Origin: Dictyobacter vulcani
Lineage (GTDB): Bacteria > Chloroflexota > Ktedonobacteria > Ktedonobacterales > Ktedonobacteraceae
Assembly: GCF_008974265.1 (NCBI RefSeq)
Contig: NZ_BKZW01000001.1
Coordinates: 2,294,001-2,358,000, forward strand
Direction of reading: 5' to 3'
DNA: 64,000 nucleotides
The notes below the pieces were generated by a model. It was not told the DNA's origin and did not search any database. It saw nothing but the letters and a program-made list of their open reading frames with translations. A program made the position numbers and the translations under genes. This document shows, piece by piece, positions 50,782 to 59,198 of this stretch (positions are counted from its first letter, which is position 1; every line of letters starts with the position of its first letter).

Positions 50782-50806
50782 AGCAAACTCCTTATAACTG
50801 CTATAA

Positions 50807-51442
50807 CTAGAAAAGAGAAATGGTATTTTGCACCCCACGTGTTACTGGTTTCGTGGGGTGCGATCCCATAGCCAGCGTGAGAGAACGAATAGCAAGAGAG
50901 GACGAGCAGCGTGTCGTGTGACTAGCGTCTCCACCTGGACACTCTGTGCAGTGCATTCCATGCCGACGGTGCCAAGGTGATAAACTCAGATGCATCCTTA
51001 GCACCGTCGCCATTCCAATTCTGGCACAGGTATCCAGGTAGTACGCTTGCTTCGCACCGTCACAGAGCAACGGCATCAAACGTGAACGTTTGTGCCTCTG
51101 GAAGCCAGATAATGCCTCAGTTGTTTTTGTTGGGCGCGTCATGGAGTTGGGCGCGTGGCGGTTGGCGCTAAAAGATTGAAGAGAAAAGAGCCAGGAGAGA
51201 GAAGAGAAAACAGGGAGGGTAACGACTCTCGCCGACCTGGTCACATAGCGCGTAAGGCGTACAGGCGTACAGGCGTGCAAGAAGCAGCCAAGGCGGAATA
51301 GGTGGGCGACCAGGCGTAAGATATCGCGGCCAGGCGCATCATTGCAGAGAAAAGCGGAAGGCCCGACGTGAAAAGTCGGGCGTTGTACAGACAGAGCCAG
51401 GCGCAGCGATTGTCCCATCAGACCAGATGGAGCGATACCCAT
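50807..51442 (-). CDS. Possible hypothetical protein, 211 aa
   Basis: Supported mainly by position. An AAAAGGAG ribosome binding site sits at the stop of the upstream gene, eight bases before the ATG, and the stop lies 25 bases before the next start. The product is basic, rich in Arg, Ser, Leu and Cys, and matches nothing I know. The DNA is clearly more GC-rich than the flanking element genes and contains inverted repeats (GCACCGTC-type at 50963 and 51001; CCCGAC/GTCGGG at 51362-51380), so it could be structured non-coding DNA. Confidence 0.35.
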   Translation of the reverse strand: MGIAPSGLMGQSLRLALSVQRPTFHVGPSAFLCNDAPGRDILRLVAHLFRLGCFLHACTPVRLTRYVTRSARVVTLPVFSSLSWLFSLQSFSANRHAPNSMTRPTKTTEALSGFQRHKRSRLMPLLCDGAKQAYYLDTCARIGMATVLRMHLSLSPWHRRHGMHCTECPGGDASHTTRCSSSLAIRSLTLAMGSHPTKPVTRGVQNTISLF

Positions 51443-51456
51443 TAGGCGCACTCCTT

Positions 51457-51906
51457 TTAACCATTGCTCAGGCGAGCATAATTGCGCTGAACCGATATAT
51501 GAACCAGAGCCAGCAGTGATTGATAAGCAGCCGCAGCTATGTCTGGTTTATAGAGAGACAGAGCAGATAAACGACCTAAAGCGCAACCAACACTCACTTC
51601 AAAAGGCAAATCATCAGCATTGAAGTAATGATCAAGAATGTCATGGTACATATCCTCAAGAACTACTTGGAGTGTGTAGAAGCGATGTTCATAGTTACCG
51701 GATTGAGCATCCAACACGTCATCAAAGAAACAGGTAAAGCCCCATTTACAAGCCTCAGCGAAAGACCGACTACAAACAATCTGGCGATCCAGGCCAGCAT
51801 CACTCAAAAGCAATGAAGGCGAATAATCTGGTATTTCATTCTCACAAGTTGGAACTACAAAACTAATTGTAGGAAGAGCATCAGTTGTTCGAGCAGGTTT
51901 TAACAT
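51457..51906 (-). CDS. Hypothetical protein, 149 aa
   Basis: First gene of the recombinase operon. AGAAAGG precedes the ATG. Soluble and acidic; an N-terminal beta-like segment (ISFVVPTCENEIPDYSP) and a helical C-terminus (FEVSVGCALGRLSALSLYKP, YQSLLALVHISVQRN). It shares the VGxxxGRLS pattern with the 178-aa protein, so the two may be related. Function unknown. It is divergent from the HTH-GNAT gene across a 234-base AT-rich intergenic region. Confidence 0.6.
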   Translation of the reverse strand: MLKPARTTDALPTISFVVPTCENEIPDYSPSLLLSDAGLDRQIVCSRSFAEACKWGFTCFFDDVLDAQSGNYEHRFYTLQVVLEDMYHDILDHYFNADDLPFEVSVGCALGRLSALSLYKPDIAAAAYQSLLALVHISVQRNYARLSNG

Positions 51907-52140
51907 GTGAATGACCTTTCTGGTTTAATATGGGAATCCCCCAAAGTCTCAAAATCTATCAGACACCTTTGTATCTAGTCTATAAGTATCATTGTAAACT
52001 TATATTATTGATAAGTCAATAGCAAATCTTTAAATATTTTAGTCTCATAATATTGTAGACAAAAATAAACCATAAGTATATACTATTACTAGTATCTTTT
52101 TTATAATCAAAGTTATCTCACAGTCTCAAGGAGCCATAAT
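51907..52140. promoter_or_regulatory. Divergent AT-rich control region of the element
   Basis: 234 bases, strongly AT-rich, between the minus-strand recombinase operon and the plus-strand HTH gene. Promoters for both, and binding sites for the HTH protein, are expected here. Several TATAAT-like strings occur but none could be assigned. Confidence 0.4.
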
Positions 52141-52959
52141 ATGGAAGCGACATACTATAAGCCTGAAGAAATCATGAAGCTCCTAAGCATATCCAGAGCT
52201 AAATTTTATAGAGATGTAGAAGAAGGCATCATTCCTAGTGAACTAGAAGAAGGCAAGAGGAGAGGTAGAAAATTTCCTAAGGAAGCTATTGATGCTCATA
52301 TTGCAGTCATGCGCAAAGCTAAGGAGGTCAAATTGACATTCGGACCTACAACTAATAGCGAACTATGGGCAGGCTATACCAACTCAAGAAAAATCTATGA
52401 TGATGAAGACGTTGTAGACTACCAAACCTTACTAGAATGGCGATCCAGAAACACTGACATTTTTATGACGGCCAGGGAGGGAGATGAACGAGCTGGAGGG
52501 ATAACAATCTTACCCTTAGCTGAAGAAATCATCCAATGCCTGATAGACGACAAAATTCGAGAGAAAGATATTCCTCTATGGTCAATTAGAAAATGGACTG
52601 ATGACCAGCTATCCGTTTACATTCCCAGCATATCAATAACTCACACTGGGAACAAGCAGCGTGATGCTGAAAGAGGACAATTTATCATCAGGAATACAAT
52701 CAGATGGGCTTACACCCTGAACAAGCTATATGACATCAAAAATTGGTACGCAATAGCAGCTTCAGATGCAGGCAGAAAAATTGTTACCCATCTAGGATTT
52801 ACAAAAATTGCCGGAAAAAGAGACGCCTACATACTTGACGACATGAACAAATTCAACACAACAATCAAGTTATTCTTAGAAAAAATTGATAACGGAGAGC
52901 CGATAGAGTTCCCCCCTGAAAAAATCACAACATTAAAAACCAAAGCAAGGAGCCGGTAA
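52141..52959 (+). CDS. HTH (excisionase-type) protein with GNAT-like C-terminus
   Basis: Residues 1-55 form a MerR/excisionase-like helix-turn-helix (YYKPEEIMKLLSISRAKFYR, then EEGKRRGRKFPKEAIDAHI). The remainder resembles an acetyltransferase fold: an LTFGPTTNSELWA strand region, and near residue 205 NWYAIAASDAGRKIVTHLGF, similar to the end of GNAT domains where a helix precedes the LGF strand. The acetyl-CoA loop is not obvious, so the domain may be sensory. AGA/AGG-rich codons and low GC suggest transfer. CAAGGAG lies upstream of the ATG. It probably regulates the divergent operon. Confidence 0.65.
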   Translation: MEATYYKPEEIMKLLSISRAKFYRDVEEGIIPSELEEGKRRGRKFPKEAIDAHIAVMRKAKEVKLTFGPTTNSELWAGYTNSRKIYDDEDVVDYQTLLEWRSRNTDIFMTAREGDERAGGITILPLAEEIIQCLIDDKIREKDIPLWSIRKWTDDQLSVYIPSISITHTGNKQRDAERGQFIIRNTIRWAYTLNKLYDIKNWYAIAASDAGRKIVTHLGFTKIAGKRDAYILDDMNKFNTTIKLFLEKIDNGEPIEFPPEKITTLKTKARSR

Positions 52960-53308
52960 AATTTATTCTATGATCATTTATAGTTCTGAAAGGCAGCATG
53001 GACAAAATTTCATAAGTGAAACCATGTTGCCTACTTCATTTACCAGGACTGACCAACCCCCAAAAAAACCTGTACATCCCTATACAACAAAGTGATAAAA
53101 AGGTATTATCTTTGTAACATACCAAGAAGTCAGCCAGGATAACACTAAAAGGCATGAATAGACAGTAAAGAGCAAAATAATGTGTTCCAATGCTGAAAAT
53201 GTCGCGTCGATTGGCTTTACACCTAATGCCACCTATAATCATGACGTGATATAATAGGTGCCAAATTGGCACGTTTTCGCTTGGCGGAAAGAGGAAAAGA
53301 GCACCGTT
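52960..53308. other. Right end of element and ffh promoter region
   Basis: It holds the right copy of the 15-bp repeat (53177-53191) and an extended -10 at 53246-53255 (GTGATATAAT), from which ffh should be transcribed. No gene. Confidence 0.5.
53246..53255 (+). promoter_or_regulatory. Extended -10 of the ffh promoter
   Basis: GTGATATAAT, 54 bases before the ffh start codon. No good -35 lies at the usual distance, as is common for extended -10 promoters. Confidence 0.5.
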
Positions 53309-54796
53309 ATGGCAATGTTTGAGAATTTATCTAAACGTCTTGAAGGTATATTTAATAATCTCGGTGGACAGGGCACGCTGACCGAGGAGGATGTAAACGC
53401 GGCACTGCGTGAGGTCCGATTGGCGCTCATTGAAGCTGACGTCAACCTGAAAGTGGCACGTCAATTTGTCGATCGTGTGAAAGAGAAGGCGATTGGCGCG
53501 AATGTGACGGGTAACCTTTCGTCGTCTCAGCAGGTGCTTGCGATTGTGAATGATGAGCTGGTCGAAGTTCTGGGTGGCGAGGATGGTAATAATAAATTAG
53601 ATCTGGGCGGGACGCCTCCACAGATTATTATGTTGGTCGGGTTGCAGGGTTCTGGTAAGACAACTTCTGCCGCCAAGCTGGCGAACTATTTGCGTAAACA
53701 GGGACAGCGGCCTTTGCTGGTGGCGGCTGATATGTATCGTCCAGCGGCTGTGAATCAGTTGAAGGCGCTGGGTCGCCAGTTGACGATTCCGGTTTATTCT
53801 GAGCCCGCTGGCGCTGATCCTGTCGATATCTGCGCGAATTCGCTGGCATATGCGCGTGAGCAGGCTTGCTCGGTGGTGATCCTGGATACCGCTGGCCGCT
53901 TGAATATCGATGAGCGCATGATGAATGAGGTGATCAATATTCGCCACCGCTTGCAGCCGCGTGAGGTGTTGTTGGTCGCTGATGCTATGACCGGTCAAGA
54001 AGCGGTCCGTGTTGCCGATGATTTTAATAGGGCTGTTTCGCTCACTGGTATGATCTTAACGAAAATGGATGGCGATGCCCGTGGCGGTGCTGCTCTCTCG
54101 ATTCGTACTGTCACCGGTGTGCCGGTGAAGTTCATGGGTATCGGCGAGAAAACGGACGCTTTAGAGCCGTTCTATCCAGATCGTTTGGCTTCACGTATAC
54201 TGGGAATGGGCGACGTTCTTTCACTGATCGAGCGTGCTCAGGAAAGCATCGATCAGGAAGAGGCGTTAAAGGCGCAGCAGAAACTGCAACAGGGTAAGTT
54301 TGATCTTGAGGACTTCCTGAATGCGATGCGCCAGCTGAAGCGTATGGGTCCATTGCGTAACGTGATGGAGATGTTGCCTGGCTTTAATAAGCTGGCGGCT
54401 ATGCCAGAAATGGAAGAGGCGCTGGAAGGTGATCAGCTGAAGTATGTTGAGGCTATGATCCTGTCGATGACCCATGAGGAGCGCCGTAATCCGGATGTGA
54501 TGAATGGCAGCCGCCGCAAGCGTATCGCTCGCGGTAGTGGTACCACGGTTCAGGAAGTTAACCAGTTGCTGGAACAGTTTAATGAGATGCGGACTATGAT
54601 CCGCCAGATGAGTTCCGGTAAGGGTCCCTGGGCCCAGATGGCTCGCCAGTATGGTGGCGGCGGTGGCATCCCTGGAATGCCGAGTATGCCTGCTCTTCCA
54701 GGTGCCGGACGATCCGGCGGTAAGAAAACTGGTAAGTCTGTCCGCAAGGAGAAGCGCAAACAGCAGAAATCGAAGTCTCGCGGCGGAAAGAGGTAA
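53309..54796 (+). CDS. ffh: Signal recognition particle protein Ffh (SRP54)
   Basis: GTPase that brings nascent membrane proteins to the Sec machinery together with SRP RNA. N domain: MFENLSKRLEGIFNNL. G domain: VGLQGSGKTTSAAKLA (P-loop), VAADMYRPAAVNQLKAL, VILDTAGRLNIDERMM and LTKMDGDARGGAALSI. M domain: a Met-rich region with LEDFLNAMRQLKRMGPLRNV and MTHEERRNPDVMNGSRRKRI (RNA-binding). A Gly/Pro/Met stretch and a strongly basic tail end the 495-aa protein. The start at 53309 is preferred over the ORF start at 53258. The next gene begins four bases after the stop. Confidence 0.96.
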   Translation: MAMFENLSKRLEGIFNNLGGQGTLTEEDVNAALREVRLALIEADVNLKVARQFVDRVKEKAIGANVTGNLSSSQQVLAIVNDELVEVLGGEDGNNKLDLGGTPPQIIMLVGLQGSGKTTSAAKLANYLRKQGQRPLLVAADMYRPAAVNQLKALGRQLTIPVYSEPAGADPVDICANSLAYAREQACSVVILDTAGRLNIDERMMNEVINIRHRLQPREVLLVADAMTGQEAVRVADDFNRAVSLTGMILTKMDGDARGGAALSIRTVTGVPVKFMGIGEKTDALEPFYPDRLASRILGMGDVLSLIERAQESIDQEEALKAQQKLQQGKFDLEDFLNAMRQLKRMGPLRNVMEMLPGFNKLAAMPEMEEALEGDQLKYVEAMILSMTHEERRNPDVMNGSRRKRIARGSGTTVQEVNQLLEQFNEMRTMIRQMSSGKGPWAQMARQYGGGGGIPGMPSMPALPGAGRSGGKKTGKSVRKEKRKQQKSKSRGGKR

Positions 54797-54800
54797 GTCG

Positions 54801-56510
54801 ATGGGTGTGTCGTATCCTGTGTTAGGACGCGCACGGATGTTGCGGTTGGTAGTTGGGCTTGTGTTGGTGATGGCGGTTCTTTCATTCAGCTCTTGCGAGG
54901 GCGATGCACAGGTACGACAACGGGCTATGGAGAGTGAGCAGCGCTTTGTGCAACTTCTCCATAGCGCCCGTCAGCTTGGTTTTCCGCAGGCTGTTTTGCA
55001 GCCTATTTTACAGCAGGATGCTTTTCTTCGTTCCACCCAACCCCCCTTTAGTCTCTTTAGCAGTCAGCCCCTTAATGCATATTATCAGGGCCGCGAGCAG
55101 CGTTATGCGCTCTTACACCTGCAATTACAGGGCCTGATGGCGACGACCACGCAGCGGTTGCGCTCCGATGATGTCCATGAGCTACAGTCTGTACGCTCGC
55201 TACTGACCAGGGAGAATAAGGCTGGTTTGCCAGCCGCAAATTTCTCTGTCCAGGTGGATCAACTCCAGCATTCTCTGGCGGATGGACAGAGCTTTACGGC
55301 GTATACACGCGTCCATCAGGACGTCCAACATGTAGCCCGGGCTTTGCAGATGTTGCAGGCGACTTCGCTACACTTACAGACTCTACAAGGGCTGGTGGAT
55401 CTGACGCAGCGCTCCCGGTTGGATACTGCTTTGATTCCTTTGCAGGCTGCTTACCAGGACAATAAGCTGCTCTTCCAACATGCTGCCAGGATTGAAGACT
55501 TGCAACTTGTGGATCATAAAATCGCCGTTCAACAGCAGCAAGCTGAGGCGACACTGCTGCTGGCGATGCCGGCTGTGACTGGCTTGCGCGTGCATGAGTT
55601 GGATGAAGGTATACAGCAACTTCCGGCGGTTCATCTGGATGCTAAGCCTTATCAGGTGAAGTTGGCGGGCTATAAAAAACGTTCAGCGGCTGCCATGAGT
55701 CTGCCGGATTTCCGCCAGTTTCTCCGCCAGGTGGATGGCGATATTTTCGCGGTCAAGGCGGATGCTTTACGGGAAGATGCCAATCAGGCGATCAGCGCCT
55801 TCCATCAGGATGTGAATGCCTGGAGCGGCAGCCATTTGTATTATGATGATTATGATGGCAATAGCTATGCGCTGGATATCAGTTATTTAAATCAGAATTT
55901 TGGCCTGAATGCCGATGTTCTGCTGGAGCAGGCGACGACGCTGGATGCTTTACAGAATGCCAGGGATGTGGCGAAGACGCTGCTCTTTAATCATCGCTTG
56001 ATGGAACTGGATGCGGTCGATCCTACTCCATATTATCAGGTGCATCAGGCCGATCTGCAGGCGTTGCAGCACTATCAGTTACAACTGGGCCAGGTGATTG
56101 TGATTTCTCTGAGCAGGCAGTCGCTGCGCCTGTATCAGGATGGACGCCTGGTGCAAGCTTTCCTGGTCACGACAGGGCGTCCGGAACGTCCATCGCCTCC
56201 AGGTGTCTGGACGGTGCTCAATCGCCTTTCGCCGACGTTATTCAAGTCGAATGATCCTCCCACATCTCCTTTCTGGTATCCTAAAACGATCATTCAGACG
56301 GCCGTGCTCTTCCGCGAGGGCGGCTACTTCATCCATGATAGCTGGTGGCGGGCGAATTATGGTCCTGGTACTGAGTTTCCGCATTATGATGATAGCGGCG
56401 ACCAACGTTCATCGGGTAATGGGAGCCATGGCTGCGTCAATCTTCCCCCAGATCAGGCGGCCTGGATCTACTATAATACCGGCTGGAGTACGAGTATTGT
56501 CATTTATTAA
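54801..56510 (+). CDS. L,D-transpeptidase (YkuD) with long N-terminal region
   Basis: Cross-links peptidoglycan through 3-3 bonds. An N-terminal hydrophobic segment (residues 13-31) ends in SFSSC, a weak lipobox, so it may be a lipoprotein. A long helical region (about 35-420) may form a stalk. The YkuD domain starts near 430 (VIVISLSRQSLRLYQDGRL), with the catalytic motif GSHGCVNLPPDQAAW near 545 and HDSWWRANYGPG near 510. It begins four bases after ffh, giving an unusual two-gene unit. The first ATG is used; M13 is an alternative. A normal-length YkuD domain plus about 400 extra residues. Confidence 0.87.
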   Translation: MGVSYPVLGRARMLRLVVGLVLVMAVLSFSSCEGDAQVRQRAMESEQRFVQLLHSARQLGFPQAVLQPILQQDAFLRSTQPPFSLFSSQPLNAYYQGREQRYALLHLQLQGLMATTTQRLRSDDVHELQSVRSLLTRENKAGLPAANFSVQVDQLQHSLADGQSFTAYTRVHQDVQHVARALQMLQATSLHLQTLQGLVDLTQRSRLDTALIPLQAAYQDNKLLFQHAARIEDLQLVDHKIAVQQQQAEATLLLAMPAVTGLRVHELDEGIQQLPAVHLDAKPYQVKLAGYKKRSAAAMSLPDFRQFLRQVDGDIFAVKADALREDANQAISAFHQDVNAWSGSHLYYDDYDGNSYALDISYLNQNFGLNADVLLEQATTLDALQNARDVAKTLLFNHRLMELDAVDPTPYYQVHQADLQALQHYQLQLGQVIVISLSRQSLRLYQDGRLVQAFLVTTGRPERPSPPGVWTVLNRLSPTLFKSNDPPTSPFWYPKTIIQTAVLFREGGYFIHDSWWRANYGPGTEFPHYDDSGDQRSSGNGSHGCVNLPPDQAAWIYYNTGWSTSIVIY

Positions 56511-56832
56511 TACCGGCGGAACTCTATTGATTCCCTCAGACCTGAACGATATAAGTAGCATAGGGACGTTTATCTCTATGAATTGTTTTTTTTAGATTGC
56601 TTTTTCGACGATAGATATTTTTGTGATCAAGGACTTTTACAAATTATTGTATGCCTGTAAAATTCGGCCCGCAAAACAGGGAGGGAGTGCCGCTTTTTGA
56701 TATATAATTATGATTGAATATGATAGAGAGCCGTTATAATCAACGTATTATTCTCGCCACTACTGCTCGTTCAAGTATGTAACGCTGGCATGTATGGAAG
56801 CGCCACTAGTACGAAGATAACGGAGCCTGCTG
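56511..56832. other. Intergenic region, no gene seen
   Basis: AT-rich, with no hairpin or ORF of note. The promoter of the next gene is expected here. Confidence 0.3.
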
Positions 56833-57942
56833 ATGCGTCTGACTTCCGAAAAGCAAATACCTCTGAAAATCCAGACATGCGCACATGCGCATCAACTTGG
56901 CGTGCCTCGTATTATCTATGCCTCACAACAGGTGTCGCGCTTACCCTTTGTGTTAGGCCCGCTGGCCATTGGTGTTTGTGCGCTGATTCTGGGTGCCTAT
57001 AGCTCGCTCTATGACCGCATCTTTAGCTGGTGGCCGCTCTGGCAGGCGTGGCTGGTGCCTGGTATTGGCATTGCCTGGTTGTTGATTGGCTTATGGATCC
57101 TGCTGCCGCCGCTACTCTTTCCTATTCCACGCGTCTTTTTGTGTCCCAGGGGCTTGATTTATGTGCGTCGTAACTGTGAGGTGGTGCGCTGGGATCAGAT
57201 CGTACAACTGACCAAGGAGTTGCAGACGGATCAGAAAGCTGTCTCGCTGGCAAAATATACCCTGCTGCGTGCCGATGGCTTTCAACTGGCGCTGGAGAAT
57301 GATCTGCCACACCTGGATCGCCTGGGTGGCTTTATGGAGCGCGAGATTACGCGCCATCTATTGCCACAGATGATTGCTAAATATGAGGCTGGCGCGCTGA
57401 TTACTTTTGGTTCGCTGGAGATCACGGGCCTGGGACTATGGTTATCGGCTTCGCAACGCCTCTTACCCTGGTCCGAATTTGAGCGCCTCAGCCTGGACGA
57501 TACGTCGTTTAGCCTCTATCGCCGCTATGAAGATCGGGCCTGGCAGACTTTGAGTCTCTCCGGTTTCCCGAATGTCTGGGTCTGTAAAGGACTGATCGAG
57601 CACATCACGAAACCTGCTCCTGTATCCGTGGTTGAAGAACTGGTTGCCGTGGCTCCAACCCGCCCTGCCCAGTGTGACCTCTATGATGCTGGTATCGCCA
57701 TTCCCTTTGGTGCGCTTACCATCAGTCGCGAAGGGATTGCACTCCAGTCTGGCACCCGCTTCATGCCCTGGGAAATCATTGCCAGCATCGGTGTCGGCGA
57801 ACAAGAAGTCATCATCAAACCCATCGATTCTGACGAATGGCATATCCTCCCCATCTGGTCGATTACCGACCCCGCTAAACTCTCCCAACTCATCGACTAT
57901 GCCTTGTATCAACACTACTTCGTTGAGGGATCATTGTCATAG
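56833..57942 (+). CDS. Two-TM membrane protein, DUF6585-like
   Basis: Two hydrophobic segments (LPFVLGPLAIGVCALILGAY, about 37-58, and LVPGIGIAWLLIGLWILLPP, about 73-95) precede a cytoplasmic part with three repeats of a PH-like beta pattern. Each repeat has a Trp in a similar place: VVRWDQIVQL near 115, LLPWSEFERL near 210 and FMPWEIIASI near 312. Repeats two and three begin with the related ALITFGSLEITGLGLWL and IAIPFGALTISREGIAL. I recall similar DUF6585 proteins in Chloroflexota; the function is unknown. GGAG lies upstream of the ATG. The 3' end carries the first copy of a 65-bp tandem repeat. Confidence 0.65.
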   Translation: MRLTSEKQIPLKIQTCAHAHQLGVPRIIYASQQVSRLPFVLGPLAIGVCALILGAYSSLYDRIFSWWPLWQAWLVPGIGIAWLLIGLWILLPPLLFPIPRVFLCPRGLIYVRRNCEVVRWDQIVQLTKELQTDQKAVSLAKYTLLRADGFQLALENDLPHLDRLGGFMEREITRHLLPQMIAKYEAGALITFGSLEITGLGLWLSASQRLLPWSEFERLSLDDTSFSLYRRYEDRAWQTLSLSGFPNVWVCKGLIEHITKPAPVSVVEELVAVAPTRPAQCDLYDAGIAIPFGALTISREGIALQSGTRFMPWEIIASIGVGEQEVIIKPIDSDEWHILPIWSITDPAKLSQLIDYALYQHYFVEGSLS

Positions 57943-58080
57943 GGCGAGGCAATCGTGGGCAAGCCACGAATCTACGGTGTGATCATGTTGAGGGATCATT
58001 GTCATAAGGGGAGGCAATCGTGGGCAAGCCACGAAGCTACGGCGTGATCATGTTGAGGGATCATTGTCATAAGGGGAGGC
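57922..58080. repeat. 65-bp tandem repeat, about 2.4 copies
   Basis: Units start at 57922, 57987 and 58052 (the last is partial) and are nearly identical. The first unit includes the last codons and stop of the DUF6585-like gene, so the repeat arose by duplication of the gene end. It contains GGGCAAGCCACGAA and GTGATCATGTTGAGGG. Confidence 0.9.
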
Positions 58081-58094
58081 TAAGATCCGAGCTG

Positions 58095-58136
58095 GATTGT
58101 ATGCACGACAGGAGCATTTCTGGCGTGCATACAATC
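58095..58136. repeat. 13-bp perfect inverted repeat between convergent genes
   Basis: GATTGTATGCACG and its complement, loop 16 nt. It lies between the DUF6585-like gene and dinB. No T-run follows, but as a strong hairpin it may still separate the two transcripts. Confidence 0.5.
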
Positions 58137-58170
58137 GCATTATTTCCGCCTCTCTATGAGAAAAGGGAAA

Positions 58171-58662
58171 TTACTTTCCTATGTTTTCAGCCAGTGCATC
58201 ATTATAGCCCCAGGCATCGAGGGCAGGTAGCTCGATCCCTTGCAGGCTCATCATTGTGGCTATCTGCGAACGATGATCAACGCCGTGGTTGATGGCCTGG
58301 ATCGCTACAATGACGGCGGCACATTTATAGGTTCCCCCGTCAAGATAGAAAATCTGACTCAGGTCTTCCTGCTCAGCGATTGTGATCAGCGCTGTGCCTG
58401 ACATCTCGGCGCGGCGTCGTAGCTCGTCGAAGCCAGCAAAGGTGCTGAACTCTTTCAGGGGAAGGGATGGTTTGATTTTCGTAAAAGACCACGCGTAACC
58501 TTCTTCTGAAGCAAACATGTGCATCAGGGTCTCGCGTATACTGCCAAAGGTTCCTATCATCGTGGCGTCCAGTTGGGCGTCGGACAACTCTGCACAGGCG
58601 TCGAGCAGACGCAGGTTTGCCCAGAGGTTATGCTTAAAAAAATCGGGAAGTCCAGTGCTCAT
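58171..58662 (-). CDS. DinB family protein
   Basis: A four-helix bundle of the DinB/YfiT metal-dependent transferase-like superfamily, 163 aa. The metal-binding His positions appear as H48 in ETLMHMFASEEGYAW, and H127 and H131 in AINHGVDHRSQI. Some members transfer thiols, for example from bacillithiol or mycothiol; many, like DinB of Bacillus, have unknown reactions. AAGGAG precedes the ATG. Stand-alone gene. Confidence 0.85.
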   Translation of the reverse strand: MSTGLPDFFKHNLWANLRLLDACAELSDAQLDATMIGTFGSIRETLMHMFASEEGYAWSFTKIKPSLPLKEFSTFAGFDELRRRAEMSGTALITIAEQEDLSQIFYLDGGTYKCAAVIVAIQAINHGVDHRSQIATMMSLQGIELPALDAWGYNDALAENIGK

Positions 58663-59198
58663 TGCTCTAATCTCCTTGTATCATCTTATTTGCTAATAAC
58701 ATTTCAATTGTGTTCCCACACGGTGTCTCTCAGGCACAGCCCACACCCCATAGCGCACAAATCAGGCTATGTGACATAGCAGGCAAACAAATCCTGAGCG
58801 CTCATTTTTAATGAGAGCCATGCAAGAAACCAGGACAAGAATGATGATGGTTGTTCCCTATTTGAACAGGAAACAATATGGAGTTAGCGGCACACTGGCA
58901 TAACTATCAAAACCTCCCCAAGATGTGTATTTGTTGTCTTCGATAGTATACAAATGCACAAAAGATGCTGTCAAGCAAAAAGCATAGCCACCACCACAAA
59001 CATACATTGTGGGGTACGCTTCTTACGTTCTTACGTTCTTATGTTTGTGTGTGCCCATTCACGTAGGTTCGGAGCTTGCCTCCGATTGTCTCCCCTCACG
59101 ATACCCGGGGGTTTCCTCTTTGCCGGGATGGGATTAGAATAGGATAGAATATGGTGTTTTATCTGTGAGGGAGTAGGTTGAAAGGAGGTCTGTTGAGG
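58663..59198. other. Intergenic region upstream of recX
   Basis: No credible gene. It contains short TTCTTACG repeats around 59025-59045 and a small hairpin TCGGAG/CTCCGA near 59072. It holds the recX promoter and, on the other strand, that of dinB. Confidence 0.35.

Larger units (their letters stand above)
48917..53191. mobile_element. Probable integrative element with tyrosine recombinase
   Basis: A segment with a tyrosine recombinase, unknown small genes and a divergent HTH protein. Its base use is AT-rich and AGA/AGG codons are common in parts, unlike the flanking clpB and ffh. The 15-mer ATAATGTGTTCCAAT occurs at both ends (48917-48931 and 53177-53191) and is followed on each side by related sequence ending in AAAATG, so it may be attL/attR. 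No tRNA is involved. The extent is inferred. No conjugation, phage structural or replication genes are seen, so it would be a small cargo or satellite element. Confidence 0.55.

Noticed and set aside
48909..53255. 13-mer GACGTGATATAAT at 48909 and 53243 as the att core
   Set aside because: Ten of its bases are the extended -10 that also occurs before gyrB, so the match may reflect promoters; the 15-mer ATAATGTGTTCCAAT is the better candidate.
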